From Ascaris suum (lineage: Eukaryota > Nematoda > Chromadorea > Rhabditida > Ascarididae), in the NCBI GenBank assembly GCA_013433145.1, contig CM024174.1, forward strand, positions 4,364,336 through 4,428,335: DNA of 64,000 nucleotides. Reading direction: 5' to 3'. How positions within the stretch are numbered: the first letter of the stretch is position 1; every line of letters begins with the position of its first letter. The position numbers and the translations under genes are program-made. Of the stretch, positions 12,446-26,699 are shown piece after piece. The notes beneath the pieces were generated by a model. That model was not told the DNA's origin, made no database searches, and saw only the letters and a program-made list of their open reading frames with translations.

Positions 12446-15400
12446 CGCCACTTTGCTTTACTGCCACTTCGCGACGATGATATGGTTTATAGATACGCAC
12501 GTGGTCCAAAGATGAGTCGTCGACGCCTCGGTGTCACCTACAACATCAACCAATCGGGCACTGGCCGTATTATATTCAACGAAACAAAAACAAAATTCCA
12601 GGTTTTTTTTGTAGTGCAAATCATTGAATGTGACACAGTAGAACTGTTGGTAAGGGTGCGGCCATGAGATGAATTTTGTGGAGAAGGTCACCCACAACAA
12701 CTTCAGATGGAATAGGCTGCGAGTAAAGTCATTAGTTGTTGCGAATCCAGCCTTTTCCATCTCTTGGCCCAGTTGTGGGCTGCTCCTTCAACTCCCCTCC
12801 CCCACCCTTAAGAGGAAGTATGTGAGCTTCTACACTCGCACTTCTTGGAATCCGTGTTATAAATTAACTAGAGCCATCTCTTCTACCGTCAAATATAGCA
12901 GATACAGTATCGAGTAAAAATCACGGCCAACACCTTGAGCAATTACAGTGTGCATCCGATAAAGTCTCGGTCTCGAACTTTGCGCTTTCTGCAAGCGAGC
13001 TTAACAATATTCTCGTTTTCGATGCAATGCTCCAAACACATGGCTCTCTAAATATAGTCTCTCTTCCCCTTCGTCTCACTATCAAAACTCTGTCTAATTG
13101 TGTATTATCTTTATACGACATCTGTAGGCATAAATCGCGTGCAAAATTAGTAAACAGTTCAGTTATTGGCTAACATTTAATTGTCGTAACAGTTGATGTA
13201 GATGAGAGGCCATTGCTTCAGTGCTTTTTAGCGGCTTTTTCCAATTGGGATGGGAATTCGCCGAATGCAACAGGTGCAAGCCAAAAGTCGGGAGAAGGCG
13301 ATTGTCTGATATTCTAATCTAATATATGTGGGAGAACAATATTTTTTAGCGCTTGAGGCAAGATAATAAAAAGAACATCCTTAACTAGGATTTTCTTTGT
13401 GACCAGGGAAGGAGTACTTATATAAAAGATCTTGACTTGCAGGGGGATTGTTATGTTGTCAGAGTTCGCCGCCATCCCGCCTGGCGGGGCCCCCATTAAG
13501 GCGAATCATAAATTTTGGACCGCGGGGTATCCCGCAATCTAAGACTTGGCCTCCAAAACACTTTCTTATTCCAGTACAACATAAACATCACAGTCCCCTC
13601 TTACTAGCGACGAAGGGAATATCCATTCTTTGTAAATTCTGCTACTAGCTGCATTCAACAAAGCGTGCAACTGCGTTTGGCAAAAATATGCATCTTTGGC
13701 TTCGGCCATGATTTCTATGTCAAACGAGTTGTGAAAGATGCACTAAGACTGCAGCTTTTCGAAATTTACTTCAGTTACAGCTTCCAAGAAAACAGTACAT
13801 GACAGTAGCATGAAAGGTGTGAAAAGTCTCGTAGCGGAGTATCGTAGAACGGACAACGGACAGCAGTATCGTTCTCCAGCCTTTCGCTCTCGCGGGGGTC
13901 TCTGCTGCCCGAGATTCCCGCTTCCCCTGCGGGGGATCCTGAGAACTGAAACCCCCGGGCGGCGAAAACCTCACGCCTTCGCGGGGAAGGCGGGCGGGCT
14001 GCCGCAAAAGAGAGCCTTCTTCCAAACACTAAATTGTTGTATAGCAGCACAAAGGACCCATTTGAGAATTGCTGAGTTGGTTAATTCATCATATTTTCAG
14101 GGTCTACTTCTTGGGGCCTATGATGAATGCATTTCATTTCGTGGTAGGATCACTGCTGAAACTGATGATCCTTCAACAAGTATGATGACTGTCACGATTG
14201 TTGACGGCGAGAGCGGAAACGAATTTCAGGTTGGGTTGTTTTCGATCCTTCTCCCCAGTGCTTCCTCTCTCCCTTTCTCATTTGTCATCTAACGAAGATC
14301 CATTTAAAGCAGCCGTTTTGCCGTCTATTGGGCCACTAATGAAATAATTGGCATAAATGAATACATTCTTTTTTATTAAGAGAAACGAAAAGAAGCAGAA
14401 CGGGGCGGAAGTTTTGCGAAGTTAATTTTCACAGCAGATTTCTTCAAAGATTTCCTCTACATTAAAAATAATGGATAAGAATAAAGTTATATGCGTTATC
14501 GCTGAATTGCAATGCAACAAATTAGCGTTGAATTGAATTTTTTTTGAACTGTTTTGGTTTATTGTTTCTTTCAAAACAAAAATTGAAAACACCAATGTTT
14601 GAAAAAATTTCTCTTTGCATAAATTTATGAAATTCTCTTGTCTTCTTGCCGAAAATAGATTGTCTTATTTGGCATTTTAGTTGTTTTATTTTTTAGAATC
14701 ATAACACGAAGTATCGTTAGACTTAATGCCCTAAAATGAAAGCATTCTATGCTGTTGTTTCCAAACGCATAATGACAAACATCAACATACACGCATATGT
14801 ATCATAAGCACATCGCCATCATCAAGCGACCATCACCACGTGAAAAGATCGCTTTTTTTGGCTCTTCGAAAAGAGATGCATCACCGACAAACGAGAATGC
14901 AGAAAGAAGTCACCGTGTTAAAATTTTCGAGATTTTATTTGCCTCTTTAGTGAAAGGCTCTTTAAAAGATAAGAAATTGAATTTTAGAAAAGTGGGAAAT
15001 ATTCTTAGTAGAAAGTCTTTGACTTTTTTTTTTCCAATTATTGAAAATTTTTCAAAGCTACATAGGAGGATTTTAAATTTCAGACGAGCGTAATCTTCGT
15101 GGAAGTGGAAAGAGGTCACTCAGAGGGCGAATTCCAACCTAGCAGTTCATTAACCACACATGTGATTGCATTATAAATCGCTTCGTCTTAGCATGCTGAA
15201 ATTGCTGATAGAAGCAGAGTTTTACTCATCAAATTTATATAATTTTCTTCTCTTTACTTTTGAAGTGCTTTCGCTGAAATGATCCATCTCATCGATTCTA
15301 AAAATACCTATATATTGTAGGATAGAAATCTAAGCGGTTTTTTTTTAATTTTTAATTTTTATGGAATTATGCAATTTGTTTCGTTCATTGTAGTATATTG

Positions 15401-17820
15401 AAATCCTCACGTTCGAACTGTTCAGGTAGAGAATGTCAGTGTGAATTTCGCTCGCAATCCAAATCCGATCTCATCGCATTTCTTCGTTACCATCGATAGC
15501 CCGTGTATCAAATTCACCACAAACGAAGTCCTCTACGGCAATCGGTAAATGTTTTCACTCAAATTTTTTATGTCGTAGTGCTTGATAGTAAATTAAAGAA
15601 TACATTTATCTGGTAAAGTAGTTTTTTTATGGTGGAGAATGATGTTGTGATTATGCGACGGCCGAGTGCGGCCTCTCCTTTAAATCTATTGGATATATTT
15701 GCGGGAAATGCGTTAAAAAATCTCGTCCGAACTGGCGGACTGTGTAAGCTTTTATTGATGATCGGAAATTCGTCGATAAACAACGCTTGACGAAATTGAT
15801 GAAAACAAATGTGATTTTTGATGTGTTGTCGTATTAGAAAACGTCATTTTCCTAATTTGACGTTCAATTTCTGTGCTATGGCTATAATAAACGAGAAGTA
15901 TCAGTGGAAAACGTGATGGGAGCTGTATTATTGATCAGCTGATATAACGAGCGATTGCTCTAAACGGAGAAGTAATCACTTTGCTGTGTTCCATTACAAA
16001 TGTTGATAGTCTATCTATTGAGATCATTTAATTTTTGGTCGTCTGATTCCGCGAGAATTGTTTATTCATTTCACATAAGCGTGGGGCCGTCTTAACTTCA
16101 TTTATACCTTGTTTTATTTTTACAATGTTTAGTGCAGTTGTATCGTCTTTGAATTTTTTTAAAATTAGATTCTTATTTTTAATAAGGAAATAATATAGTT
16201 TACAAAATTGTTCCCACCCAAAAAATTTCTCTAAAAGAGTTTCATTTGATGTTATTTTCAAGTGGAATTTACAAGGAAACTCTCTTCTGGCCGCTTTCAT
16301 AAATTTTAAGTAAGTTCTGATCGGTGAGTCGATTCGTTTTGCCGTCATCTCGCACTCATTGCCCAGCTTACAGCACAATGTTCTGTGTACGTTGTTTTTC
16401 CATCTTATAAACTAATGTTGATTTGTCTTTTGGTAAGCGCTTTGTGTTTTTTCATCACCAATGTTTACATTGTAAAGAGTGAAATGACTCTTTGGAACGC
16501 TACATCCTTTTGCTCTCTCTCCCCCTTGAGCGTAAATGTAGAAATGGTTCTCATAAATAAAGTATAACGTTTTATTACGATAGGATATCAACGGCTTAGT
16601 GGCTGTTTTCAGTGCTTTGTTTTTTTGATGTTGAAAACCTTTGCTTGATTAATGCCGTTGAAATGTAAACATCTTTTGCGATATATCGGCAAAACTGTTT
16701 TTCATGTGCGAAATGGATTTAATCTCTTAGGCGGTGCATTACTGAAAATCTCTTATTCGTTCTATTTTAATCGCAATCAACCAACCAACTTTTTTGTGTC
16801 GAAAATTATCATGCCGCTAAGTTCAAATGAGAGGTTTGCTTTGAATCATAATGCATAATATCAGTAAAATCCTTCTACTGCCTCATCGTCTATAACAGTA
16901 TCCTAGGTAGCAATTGTTGCTTCACAGTTTCATCGTTGAATATACATCTCATTTTCTTGTTGCAATCTCTAAATATTGTGTTTTTAAGTCAAGAATTCCT
17001 AGTTTTCGAAATATGCCACATTCGCTCATTTGGGCAAGTCCTTAGCAGTGATTGCATAACTGTTAGTAGCGATATAGTATATAGGATAGTCGATTGGGAG
17101 GGGGTGAAGTGAGTTACTAGTCTCGTGAGGAATTGGTGAAAGAAATGTGGAATTTTACGGGAAACGGAAGTATTGCAAGTGAGATTTCGGGAGTAAATAT
17201 ATTATTTTCTAGCCAGGTTGCAAGTTTCCTTCATTTTCTTGTTGCAAGATCATGAATTTCTCACCAAAACATCAAAAAACTTGTATCTAATTAAGAGCTC
17301 GGTAGGATATTATATTCTCAGAATCCCCTACCCCCCCCCCCTTCCGCCCCCCGGTTGCCTCAGTGGTCAGTAATGATTGCTATATAGGGCTGCAAAAATA
17401 GTGAATTTTTTAAATTGTCATAAACGACCTGTGATCAGCCATAGCTATTTGATGAGAAAGTAGCGCGAGTTGCAAACAGCGCTAACAAGTTGATTGCCGG
17501 TTGAATAGTGGAGTTCAGGTTAACGAAAATGCGAAATATCTGTGTTGCAAGTGAGCAGCCTAACATCGAACGTACCAGTTGTTGAGAACCTACCAGTGCA
17601 TGATGAGGCAACTATCAGAGAACGATATTTCAGGGCTGATGTGGAAATCCGGAAATATATGGATCCAACTATGGTAGAGAGTGGAAGTCAGGTACATATC
17701 GGTCATATGAGTGTCCATCTGATGGCCAATCATCGGCCAAAACCGTCGGTACGCCATGAGAGTATTTGCGACGACTGTAACCCAGCGATTCTCGAGGTTT
17801 CTGATGATTTCCTTGCTTGA
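12446..17820 (+). CDS. Unknown multi-exon gene, last four exons
   Basis: Four exons join in phase: 12446-12601 (phase 0 to 0), 14101-14229 (0 to 0), 15426-15544 (leaves CG), and 17559-17820 (completes CGC, then open to TGA). Two acceptors are classic (ATATTTTCAG at 14100, TTCAG at 15425). The acceptors at 12445 and 17558 are weaker. Together they give about 218 residues and the C-terminus. The product looks soluble: a basic start (GPKMSRRRLG), then a probably beta-rich region with GRIIFNETKTKFQ, GAYDECISFRGRI and SSHFFVTIDSPCIKF, then a charged segment ERYFRADVEIRKYM, and an acidic end with CDDC. I recognise no family. A 5' part is missing; the 7270-7410 exon is phase-compatible. AATAAA motifs near 18055 could serve as poly(A) signals. 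Confidence is high for a gene, low for any role. Confidence 0.6.
13830..14030. repeat. GC-rich hairpin-rich island in an intron
   Basis: A sharp GC-rich block lies in the intron just before the 14101 exon. It holds several short self-complementary pieces of the type CCCCGCGGGG/CTCGCGGGGG and ends with GCCTTCTTCC. A similar block with the same ending lies at 20030-20240, and a smaller GC-rich patch at 13465-13540. I read it as a dispersed repeat. The open frames across it on both strands are composition artefacts. Confidence 0.4.
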
Positions 17821-17829
17821 AGCCTGCCA

Positions 17830-20020
17830 TATTTAAATCCACAGCTTCATTTCGCTTTCTTGTCCCTCCACTATTCCACGTTTTTGCGGCAGAAGAGAGC
17901 TGCTGCGAAAAATTCATTGTTGCTCCTCATTTCATTTGTCTTTACGTTTCATTGGCGTATTAGTGACTTTTTGGAATATCTGCTTGGGTATAGTAATTAG
18001 TGAAGAACAAAGCAAAAAATAGTAACACGCATATGAAGTATGAGGTAAAATAATAATAAATAAAATCTAAAGTGAAAAATATATATTGAGTATACGAAAA
18101 ATATGCGATTACTATTTCTTCATCATTTTGGAGCAATTTTTCCTCGTGGCAATAAAATGAAAATAATTTCTTCATCGAAATAAGCATTTTCTCTCATCTG
18201 CAACAATTCTATGGGGGCATTTCTTATTTGATAGTGTATGAAATAAAATAAACACCAACATTTGCATATTTCCTTATGAGTTGAGCAGTCGCAGTGTGAG
18301 GGGTTCGTTTATTTATGTATTTATGGCTGTGTGTGCTGCTTGTGCTTATCAATGAAAATCTATTCTAATGATAAAGTTGTTCACACTGATATGTGAGCTT
18401 CTTTAAGAAAAAAAAACAAGTTGCCAAATTATCCATTCGTCGTCTTCAATCTAGTACGGATTGTTTGTCTGTGCCTTTTTGCACTGAAATCTATGCAGTA
18501 TTGTTGTAGTACCACATTGAGAAATGCTTACCAGCTCAGCCAATTATATAGAAACGAAAATAGAAAGGGATCGGTGTTATGACTACGAGTAGTCGGCTGG
18601 TTTAAATGAGTGTTTGAGGAAACTTTCGATTTTCGAACATCGAATTAAAAAAAAAGTTCCAATCGTTATTTCGCAGATGTAACATACGTTTAATGAATTA
18701 AATTGAAAGAGAAAACTCTCTCTTGACGGTATTTTAAAATATAGCTGAGATGACGCTTAACATTACCGTGAAGTGAATGATTTCTGTGCACAAGTTGATC
18801 GATCTTTTGGCATTCAGTTAATTGTTTCCTTTCGTCATACATACTTGTTGAGTCTTTTTTTTCGCCTATTTAGTATTAATATTTTGCTATCCCAGAATTA
18901 AGGATGTACTCTGCAATCCTATAGTGTGTGGAACCACAGTCTACAAGATACAACAGCCAGAGAATAAAGTCTCGTAAATATTTTTGCAATACAATTACGA
19001 AAACGTTCCCAACTGCATATAAATCAATTGAATATTTTGCATTCATGAATTTTACGAATGATGGAAATTTTCTTCTATAATTTTGTCGCATCCTTTCGTT
19101 TTATTTATCTCTTCGCTTTTCACTCTCTTTAAGCAAATCATTCATTTTGTTGATTTCGATATTCGTTGTTCATTAAATTGCGACTCTTTCGAATACTCTC
19201 TGGAAGAAATACTCCCGAAAAAAATTTCTTTCTACGCACTACATATGTCTTATTTGTTTATTATAGCCATCGAAATTTTTATCTTTTTTTAATGCATAAA
19301 CATAAAGTTGTTACGCTTTTAATTTGTTTTCCAACTGAAATATGGATATCAAATTCTTTATTGCAAAAATTATTTAATTGTTCTATTTGCAAATTTCCTA
19401 TGATTGCAATTTTCGACACTCATATTGCAATTTAAACGGAATTTTGGGAATGAGTGTCGTATTTTTTTAAAATTATAAATCGTAAATATACAAAGCGTTT
19501 TATGAGTTTTATTTGTTCCCTGTTGCTTACAATGAATAAAATGCTGAATTTTTGAGAGCAAATTGTACATAATGTTCCAACTTTGTCTGTTCCTTTGAGT
19601 ATTTTTGTTTTTTTTTTTGTCCCCCGAATAAACTCATGAAAATTTGTGTAATTGTTTATTATCGATGACTGCAGCACAAATCCATAAAATGAGAACTGCT
19701 AGAGAATAAAGCATTGCCTGCATCTAAAATTACCTTCCTAGTAGACAACGAATAAGAGGGGAAGGGAATATTGTGGTTTATTGTAGGGCCAGAAGAAGTA
19801 TCGTGGGTTGTGGTCGAACCAGAGGAAGATTGCAGGATGAGGTGAAACTGACTGGAAGCCTTACGCGTTACATTTAGAGCTAGGTCACTGCGGACACGTT
19901 TACTTTTAATCTATTTGCTTTGAATTTTTCCGTGGCGGCCTCTCAAATATTGGTGTGTCGTAATGTTTCGAGTTCATCTACTTCCGATGATGACGCTCGC
20001 AGAAGGATGATTCGTTGATT
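17830..20020. other. Intergenic AT-rich stretch
   Basis: Nothing coding is seen. It contains possible poly(A) signals (AATAAA near 18055 and 18150) for the upstream gene, then only short low-complexity frames. Confidence 0.4.
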
Positions 20021-20029
20021 TTGATCGCT

Positions 20030-20240
20030 GGGCCTCCGTTGTGGGGCCCTGCGCTCTGAAAATCTCCCACCTCCGCGGGGGTTTAATGAACAGCCTTCTT
20101 CCTCGAGGACATGCGCTCCTATAGATCTTCTTATCTCCGTGAGGGGTATTTAAAAAGCGGGCTGTAAAACCGCGAGCTGGGAAAAATCCCCCGTGAAGTC
20201 ACAGGAAGATGAGGAAACTCCGTGAGGCAGCGTGTTAGAA
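20030..20240. repeat. GC-rich hairpin island, second copy type
   Basis: This block holds repeated short inverted motifs (CCTCCGCGGGGG, CTCCGTGAGG, CCCCCGTGAAG) and GCCTTCTTCC, resembling the island at 13830-14030. It lies directly before the LINE reverse-transcriptase fragment, so it may be part of the same inserted element or an older neighbour. I infer similarity from shared motifs only. Confidence 0.35.
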
Positions 20241-20399
20241 CAAAACACGCTGAATGGGAACTTGACCCATAGATATATCAATAAAGAAACAACAATTTAT
20301 CGCAGAAGGAAATACCCGGATATAATGGATATAATGAGAAAACAACGGAAAACGGGACGGCTGCAGTTGGACGAGTTCAGCGTCGATATTTAATGCAGA

Positions 20400-20970
20400 T
20401 ATTCGCTCATATGCAGTCAAACAACGTATCAGCCTTTGAGAGAATTACAAATGAGATGCTGAAGCGGAAAAGAAATCGGATTGTGTCAGAACCGTGTTGC
20501 GTTTTCGAATGCATCATTTCAACACTTGGCGCTGCCCTGTGTATTCAAAGACGGTAACTTTACAATCGAAATTCGGAATGGAAATGGAAACTTGCAAATA
20601 TGATTGTCATATTCAACGATAACAGTGACGCGAATAATGCACCAAATTATAGACTTATATCGCTATTGCCTTGCGAATCGAAATTCATTGAACTTTGTCT
20701 TTGCGCATTGCCACGGAGTCGGAAACGCCATGCTTCTCACAAACCCATCCCTCTCCTTCCAAAACAGACTCAATCGAAATCATAGATGAAATGAATCTGG
20801 GCGGGGGAAACGTTGTTTAACACGATATCAACAAAGCTTACAATACTGTCAAGCCACATATACTCCTTTAGCTGATGGAGAACACTTTTCGAGTAAACGA
20901 AAATATTTTTGGTTAATAATGAAGTGTCGTCTTATCCTCCTACCTCCTCTCGAGGCTTTTCATCTTTTCG
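20400..20970 (+). pseudogene. Degraded LINE reverse transcriptase fragment
   Basis: Broken + strand frames show a non-LTR reverse transcriptase. In order there are TNEMLKRKRNRIVSE (like the TAELLK segment), WKLANMIVIF, then NAPNYRLISLLPCESKF (the NYRPISLLP motif) near 20640-20690, and after a frame change HDINKAYNTVKPHILL near 20820-20860 (the DxKAFDxV palm motif). Several stops and shifts make it inactive. The active-site FADD box was not found, so the 3' part is lost or beyond recognition. Confidence 0.65.
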
Positions 20971-23900
20971 GCCTCGAAAAAATGTGGGTTGTTTGAAAGA
21001 TAGAATTGCATGCAACAATAGAAACAATGTCTCAACAGTATTAGAGGGACAGCGAATGGCAAAAGCTTCGCGAAGCAGTGCTGCCAATTAACTACGATTT
21101 CGATACTGCTGTGGTTCATGTTGCTTTCTTCGGAATTTCGAGAACTATGTTGCGGAATGCTTAAGCGTCTCGGAAATTTCTTAATCTATAATACACTATA
21201 TCACAGCTAATAAATAGTTAATCAGTCACTAAAATTTCATGATTTATTCGTTAATATTCCAAACATTTGTAAACTTTGTTATCGATTACTTTAAAATTTC
21301 AAAGATTGTGCTATATTATGTCATATTATCCCAAAAAGTTCAAGAGCTATACTCTCCTCACAGCTATAAAGTATAGGTAAAGCTTTGATGCATTATGTCG
21401 ACCTGTCAGTTTGCAGAGCTCTGTATTCTGCGCGCAGCCATAGATTCGCTATTCATATCATTTTCGTAAGAGACAAGTGAGCTCTACGAATATTCCGCAC
21501 CCTCCGCACCTTTATTCCGAATAATAGCAGTTTAATTATTCGAAAATAATGCAACATTAGCATAGTCATTTCTCGCAGCATCATTAGAGAAAACCCCCTT
21601 CATCAGCAAGCAATTTCTATAAACCCCATAACAGCAACAATCAGCTATGCAGGTCCAAACACACCTTTTGAGTTCCAGCCGCACCCGCTGAATTCAGCAA
21701 ATTGTGTTCGAAAGCAAATGGTGCACCAAGACCACAACCTGTATTACTATTCACTGCACCTTTTTGTAAGCATCAAAGAGTGCAATAACGCGAATCAGGT
21801 GAAAACGCTCTCCTATTAAAACGAAACGTTTTTTTTCGAGAACGTTAGGTCCACATGTGTTCGACGATGTGCAATTTTTACGCTGATTGCGCCAACATTT
21901 CTATACGCTGTTTTTCAAGCAAATTATGCAGCCACACAGCTTTAGCGCTATGCAAAAAATATTCGAAATTTTTTCCAAAGGACGTCGCTCGGTTGTTTTC
22001 AAGAAGTGATGGTTTAATTCCTTGTTTTCAGACGTTTAACGCAGACCTCTGAGCTGCTCCATGGAATAGAGGAACTTTCAACACTCTGAACAAAATTCCA
22101 CAAATCCAGGGAAGGTTTGCTGGATGGATCGCAATATTTGCATATGTACATTCCAAATGTTCACTTGCGGCAAAAGTCACAATCCACATCAAAGTTGTGG
22201 CTCTCCCTTCATCCGCCACACCAGTTATGCTACCGTGACCTATGCAAACACGCCTTTTTGATTTCAACCATAGTTGCTGTATCGACCCAACTCGCTTCAA
22301 AAGGAACGCCACGCCGAAACGTGACTTTAGAGAATTGCTCTTTTGTGGAAAAAACGAAATAGCGCAATAGAACCAACAATGTGACGGGGTATGCTGGTAA
22401 AAGTGAGCGCTTTCTAACTTTCTAACTCTTTTTCCCTTATCGCCCTCCCCCTCGAAGGCTCCGAACATTTCAGGTCTCCGTGAGGTTTCGAGCAGCCAAG
22501 ACGCTCTCGCGGGCGAGAAAAGCTACCACCGTTCCCACGTGAGATATGATTAAACACACCGTGGGAATACCCTTTCCGCACAAAGTTGTGCCTTGTTTGG
22601 CGGTTACCTTTCAAGTAAATGGATTAGCACTTCAATGGAACAGATTTAGCATTATCATCGCAAGTCGTAAATGCATTGAACTGCCGCTTGAAAATTTGTA
22701 CAGTAATTATGGGTGGTTTGCCTATAGAAGCACGATGCACAATTGGTGTCTTCAAGTCGAGCGAAGTTTATACAATATGCATAAAAGTCTTGTCCATTCA
22801 GAGAGAGTATACTTACCGTGAAGAGATGTCACCCGAGGTTTTATGAATCTTGGTGCATTTCACCTCAATAAAATAAACAAAAAATACATCAACGTCTTGG
22901 TTCATCTCATACACTTAATGGCAATGGATTCAGCAAGAATAATGAAGTGAAAGAAGAGTGCGACCACTTAGCAAAGCGTCTTCCGTTTTTTTTTCTCTTT
23001 CATTGTATTCAGAGCTGTGCTGTAAAGAATGATGAAAAATGAACCAAATATTGAAGTGAAATGAAAAAGAAAATGGAATGATATGATATGATATGGTATG
23101 ATATACAATGGAATGCAATGAAATATTGCATCATGTCACGTTATGTAGTGGTTTGATATGACGTTATGCCGTATTTTGGTTGGTGTGCAATTTATTATCA
23201 ATAGTGCTTTTTGCAATGAACAATCATTTCGTTTGCAATGTTTATATCTTCAAAGCTGACGTATGATTGCATTGCAATATTCTCAATATTTTCAACATGT
23301 CATCCTTATTCATTTCCGCTTGCTGCATTCTTCTCTTCAACTCAAAGTCGCGTTTCGTTTCCTTTTTTTTCAAATCCCTCTATAACAGAAAAGATTCTAT
23401 CCGATTATGATCTGTCCAATTACGCAAATTATACAGTGTCCGTTTACATCGATTTGACTGCCTATAAGGTTCTTTCAAATTATGAGTGTCGACAACAATT
23501 CTCGTACTTTCAAGCTTATTTACAATTGATAATACGACAACGGTTTATACGATATTGCCATTAATGTAGTTCTTCAAAAAGAAAACTTTTTCGCCCTCTA
23601 TTACTTTTTTGTCGGTCTTTTAGTCCATTTTTGCTGATTTATTTTTCTGATTTGTTATATTTTATTATTATTTTTTATGTCATCCTATTTGTTATAAAAT
23701 GTGTATTACTCAAGAAAATCACATTATTTGACTCAATGAATATATCTATCGGAATTTTGAAGCATTTAGGTTCGAACGATAATTGTCCATTACAGCCCTA
23801 CAAGCAAAGTTTGGCAACGAAAGCAAATACGACTTCCTAACTGCGTTTTAAAGCTTTGATTGAAATATATAATGCAGAGTTAGGAGTGATGACTGCTCGC

Positions 23901-26699
23901 ATCGTAAAAACCACAGAGTATCTGTACCCTCCCCAACGATCTCCCGTTAGCCAACTGTACACTCTAAACTGATCGGATGCAACAGTCAATTGCTTGTGTT
24001 GCTTTTACTATGCATTTAATCTCATGATTACAACTGAGTAACGCAGTGAGATGGGTGGACGGCATGGGGGGGGGGGGGTGTTGGAGGAAGGGGTGGCGGA
24101 GGGCAGTCTGAGTAGTAAGTGAGGACGTTCACATCAGCATCGACGTGATATGTTATCAGTAAACACGTCATTTGGCTACTTATCTCGTGAGGCTTTAATC
24201 GCTTACGCGAGTATTACACACAGTTTCTTCTCATAATGCGTCAAAAGTAATTTTTTTTTTCGTCAGATTTTCACTGATATTTTGTTATTCATAGGAATTT
24301 TATCGCTTTATTAAAAAAAAAAAAAAAAAAAAATTAGAAATTCATTTATGCATATTTGTATTGCATTCCTTTTGATTCTTTTAAATGAGATTCGTGAGTA
24401 ATTCAAATTTTTATCATCCATCGTTATCACTTTTTATCACTTATTCGCTATTCATTTTATCACTATATTATTTGCAATATTTATTGTCTATTTATTTATA
24501 ATTTTTAAATATAATTTCTTTTTTTTTTCATTTCATGAAGTATATTACATTGAAAGTTGCTTTAATTAGTTGGATTTATATGCATTATTGTTTGAGTAAA
24601 TTTTACTGATTTTTCTTTGAATAAAAAAAAAATTCAATTTTTTATTATCACTACGCATCATCGAATATTTAGAATTTCCTTATTAAAATTATATTTAAAT
24701 TTTCTAACGAATTAATTATTGCAAACGTTGAAGTATCATAAAAATAACATATTTCTTCTCTATATTTTACAAACTTCATAGTTCCTATTGAATTTTCTAC
24801 TTCCTTTATTTGAAAATATTTCCATATAGAATCGCTCTATAATTTTAAATATTTTCAAATTAGATTACAAATAGAGAGAGAACGATTATAAAATTAAATT
24901 TCAATTATTGATAATTTATATTTCTTTACGCATAATTGAAATAATTTTTTATTTTGGAAAGTAAATTGGATTAATGCGATTAGTTTCTTGACCTTATTTG
25001 GCATATTTGGCAAACAGCGAAAATAGAATTAATTTCTTCAGAGATTTTGCGTAATAAATCAATAAATCCTAAGCACGAGTCGATTTATTAATGAACGTTC
25101 ACTTAGAGAAAGTTAATCGTCTTTAATGCAGCAATTTAATGAAGAAAAAACAAACATAAAAACTTTTTTTAAAGAGTGAAAATTTTTACGCTATTTTTTA
25201 TTTCAAACATTGAAGAACTTATTGAATGACTCTTGAATTCGGAGGAATTTCACTTTTTTCGCCATTTGATGATACAAATAAAACATCGACGAAATCGAGC
25301 ATAGAAACAACTTAACGCTATTTCTTTTTGCGACCGGGCTGCGAGCTACTCGATGGCCTGTTGAACACAACTGAACTCTCAAGCAAGACCGTGGCCTATT
25401 TATACCTTCGGCTACGGCCATGAAGGCATGGGGGGTCAAATACACACGGGGGAGATAACACATCAAGATCAACAACTATGAGCCTACAACTTGCTACATA
25501 ATGAAAGTCAAACGATAACAGCGACCACAAAACTGATTAGATCACAACAGATCACTTTAAAGTAGATCACTCGTTAACACTTTTCTATTCGAAAGAAATG
25601 TTTTACGAAAGTTTCCAACTCAAAGTTATCAAGTTTTCCAGTTGCTTCAATGATCTGCCAATGAACATGAGAGAAGTCTGCTGATTTGCCAATCCATCAT
25701 CTTTGCATTCCCAGACTATAATCAACACTCAACGGATGTCTCATAGAGGCGGGGGGGGGGGGGGGGAGGAGGGATGGGAGGGGACGAAGGATGGAAAGGA
25801 AGGGGGGAGGGATGGTGGAATCCCTCTTGGTATATTATACCTTTGGATGAGTGATGTCTGAAAGGTGTGCCCGGTTAGTTTGCGTAACAATTGTTGCGTT
25901 AGTTGTGGGCAACGTGAAACAGCGAGACATCATCGCGAGAAACGTCCATCCGGCTCCTTTCCTCCAGAAAAAAAAAACCAGCAATGCACTCACATTCTAG
26001 ACGTTCGCTATGTGTCGCTAAATACGCACCATACAACAGCTCTTGTCAGTGCTCTCATATTCATTCTTTTCTGTTAACGTACTTATATATTTCATGCTCT
26101 ATAATTTCCTGATGCATTTTTTTTGCGTGAATGTGGGAAGTGAAGATTTCTAGTATTATTTCCGGTGCAACCATATTCCGATTTCATGGTACTATTATCA
26201 GTTTTCGGTTATTTTTTGAGGTTCGTTTCAGTTTCATGGATGCCTCATTAAAGCAGTTGAATTTATTGTTATATCTATTCAATTCAACAATGCAAATAAT
26301 AATCACAAATCACAATAACTTAATCGTTCACCTTTAAGATGTTCAGCATCACTCAATAATATACAAAGCGATATTTCGACTGAAAACTGAAATCGATGGG
26401 AACCGGAAGTCGTCAAGAACGCTCCCAATGAAGCCGAAACTCATGGGAATATTTGCGAAGGTGGGGGGGGGGGGGGGAAGAAGGGAGGGTCGGTCTCAAC
26501 TCTGAGCAGTGCCGCAGTTTTACCATTCTTGAAAGTGGAAGCGTTGTTTTTCAAAGCGAAACTATCGACTTTGGCCTTTTGCATATCGAACGTTTCCATT
26601 TTTCTGCAATCAACACGCTAAGCATTGATAAAAGTTGCATTTTGTTATCGCAGAAGGAAATATACTTTAGTTGAACTTATAAATTTATCAATAAATACC

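Noticed and set aside
13771..14050. Pro/Arg/Gly-rich - strand frames
   Set aside because: They are produced by the GC-rich hairpin island and have no start, splice or family evidence.
14101..15544. Galectin-like fold for the unknown gene
   Set aside because: Superficial VNF and HF resemblances exist, but the key HFNPR arginine is absent and the strand spacing is wrong.
16028..16378. 116-codon - strand frame as a gene
   Set aside because: It lies in an intron of the + strand gene, with no acceptor, donor or family support; a chance frame is more likely.
22028..22468. Overlapping + and - frames as a Tc1-like transposase
   Set aside because: A few words resemble a transposase middle region, but catalytic boxes are not visible in any frame.
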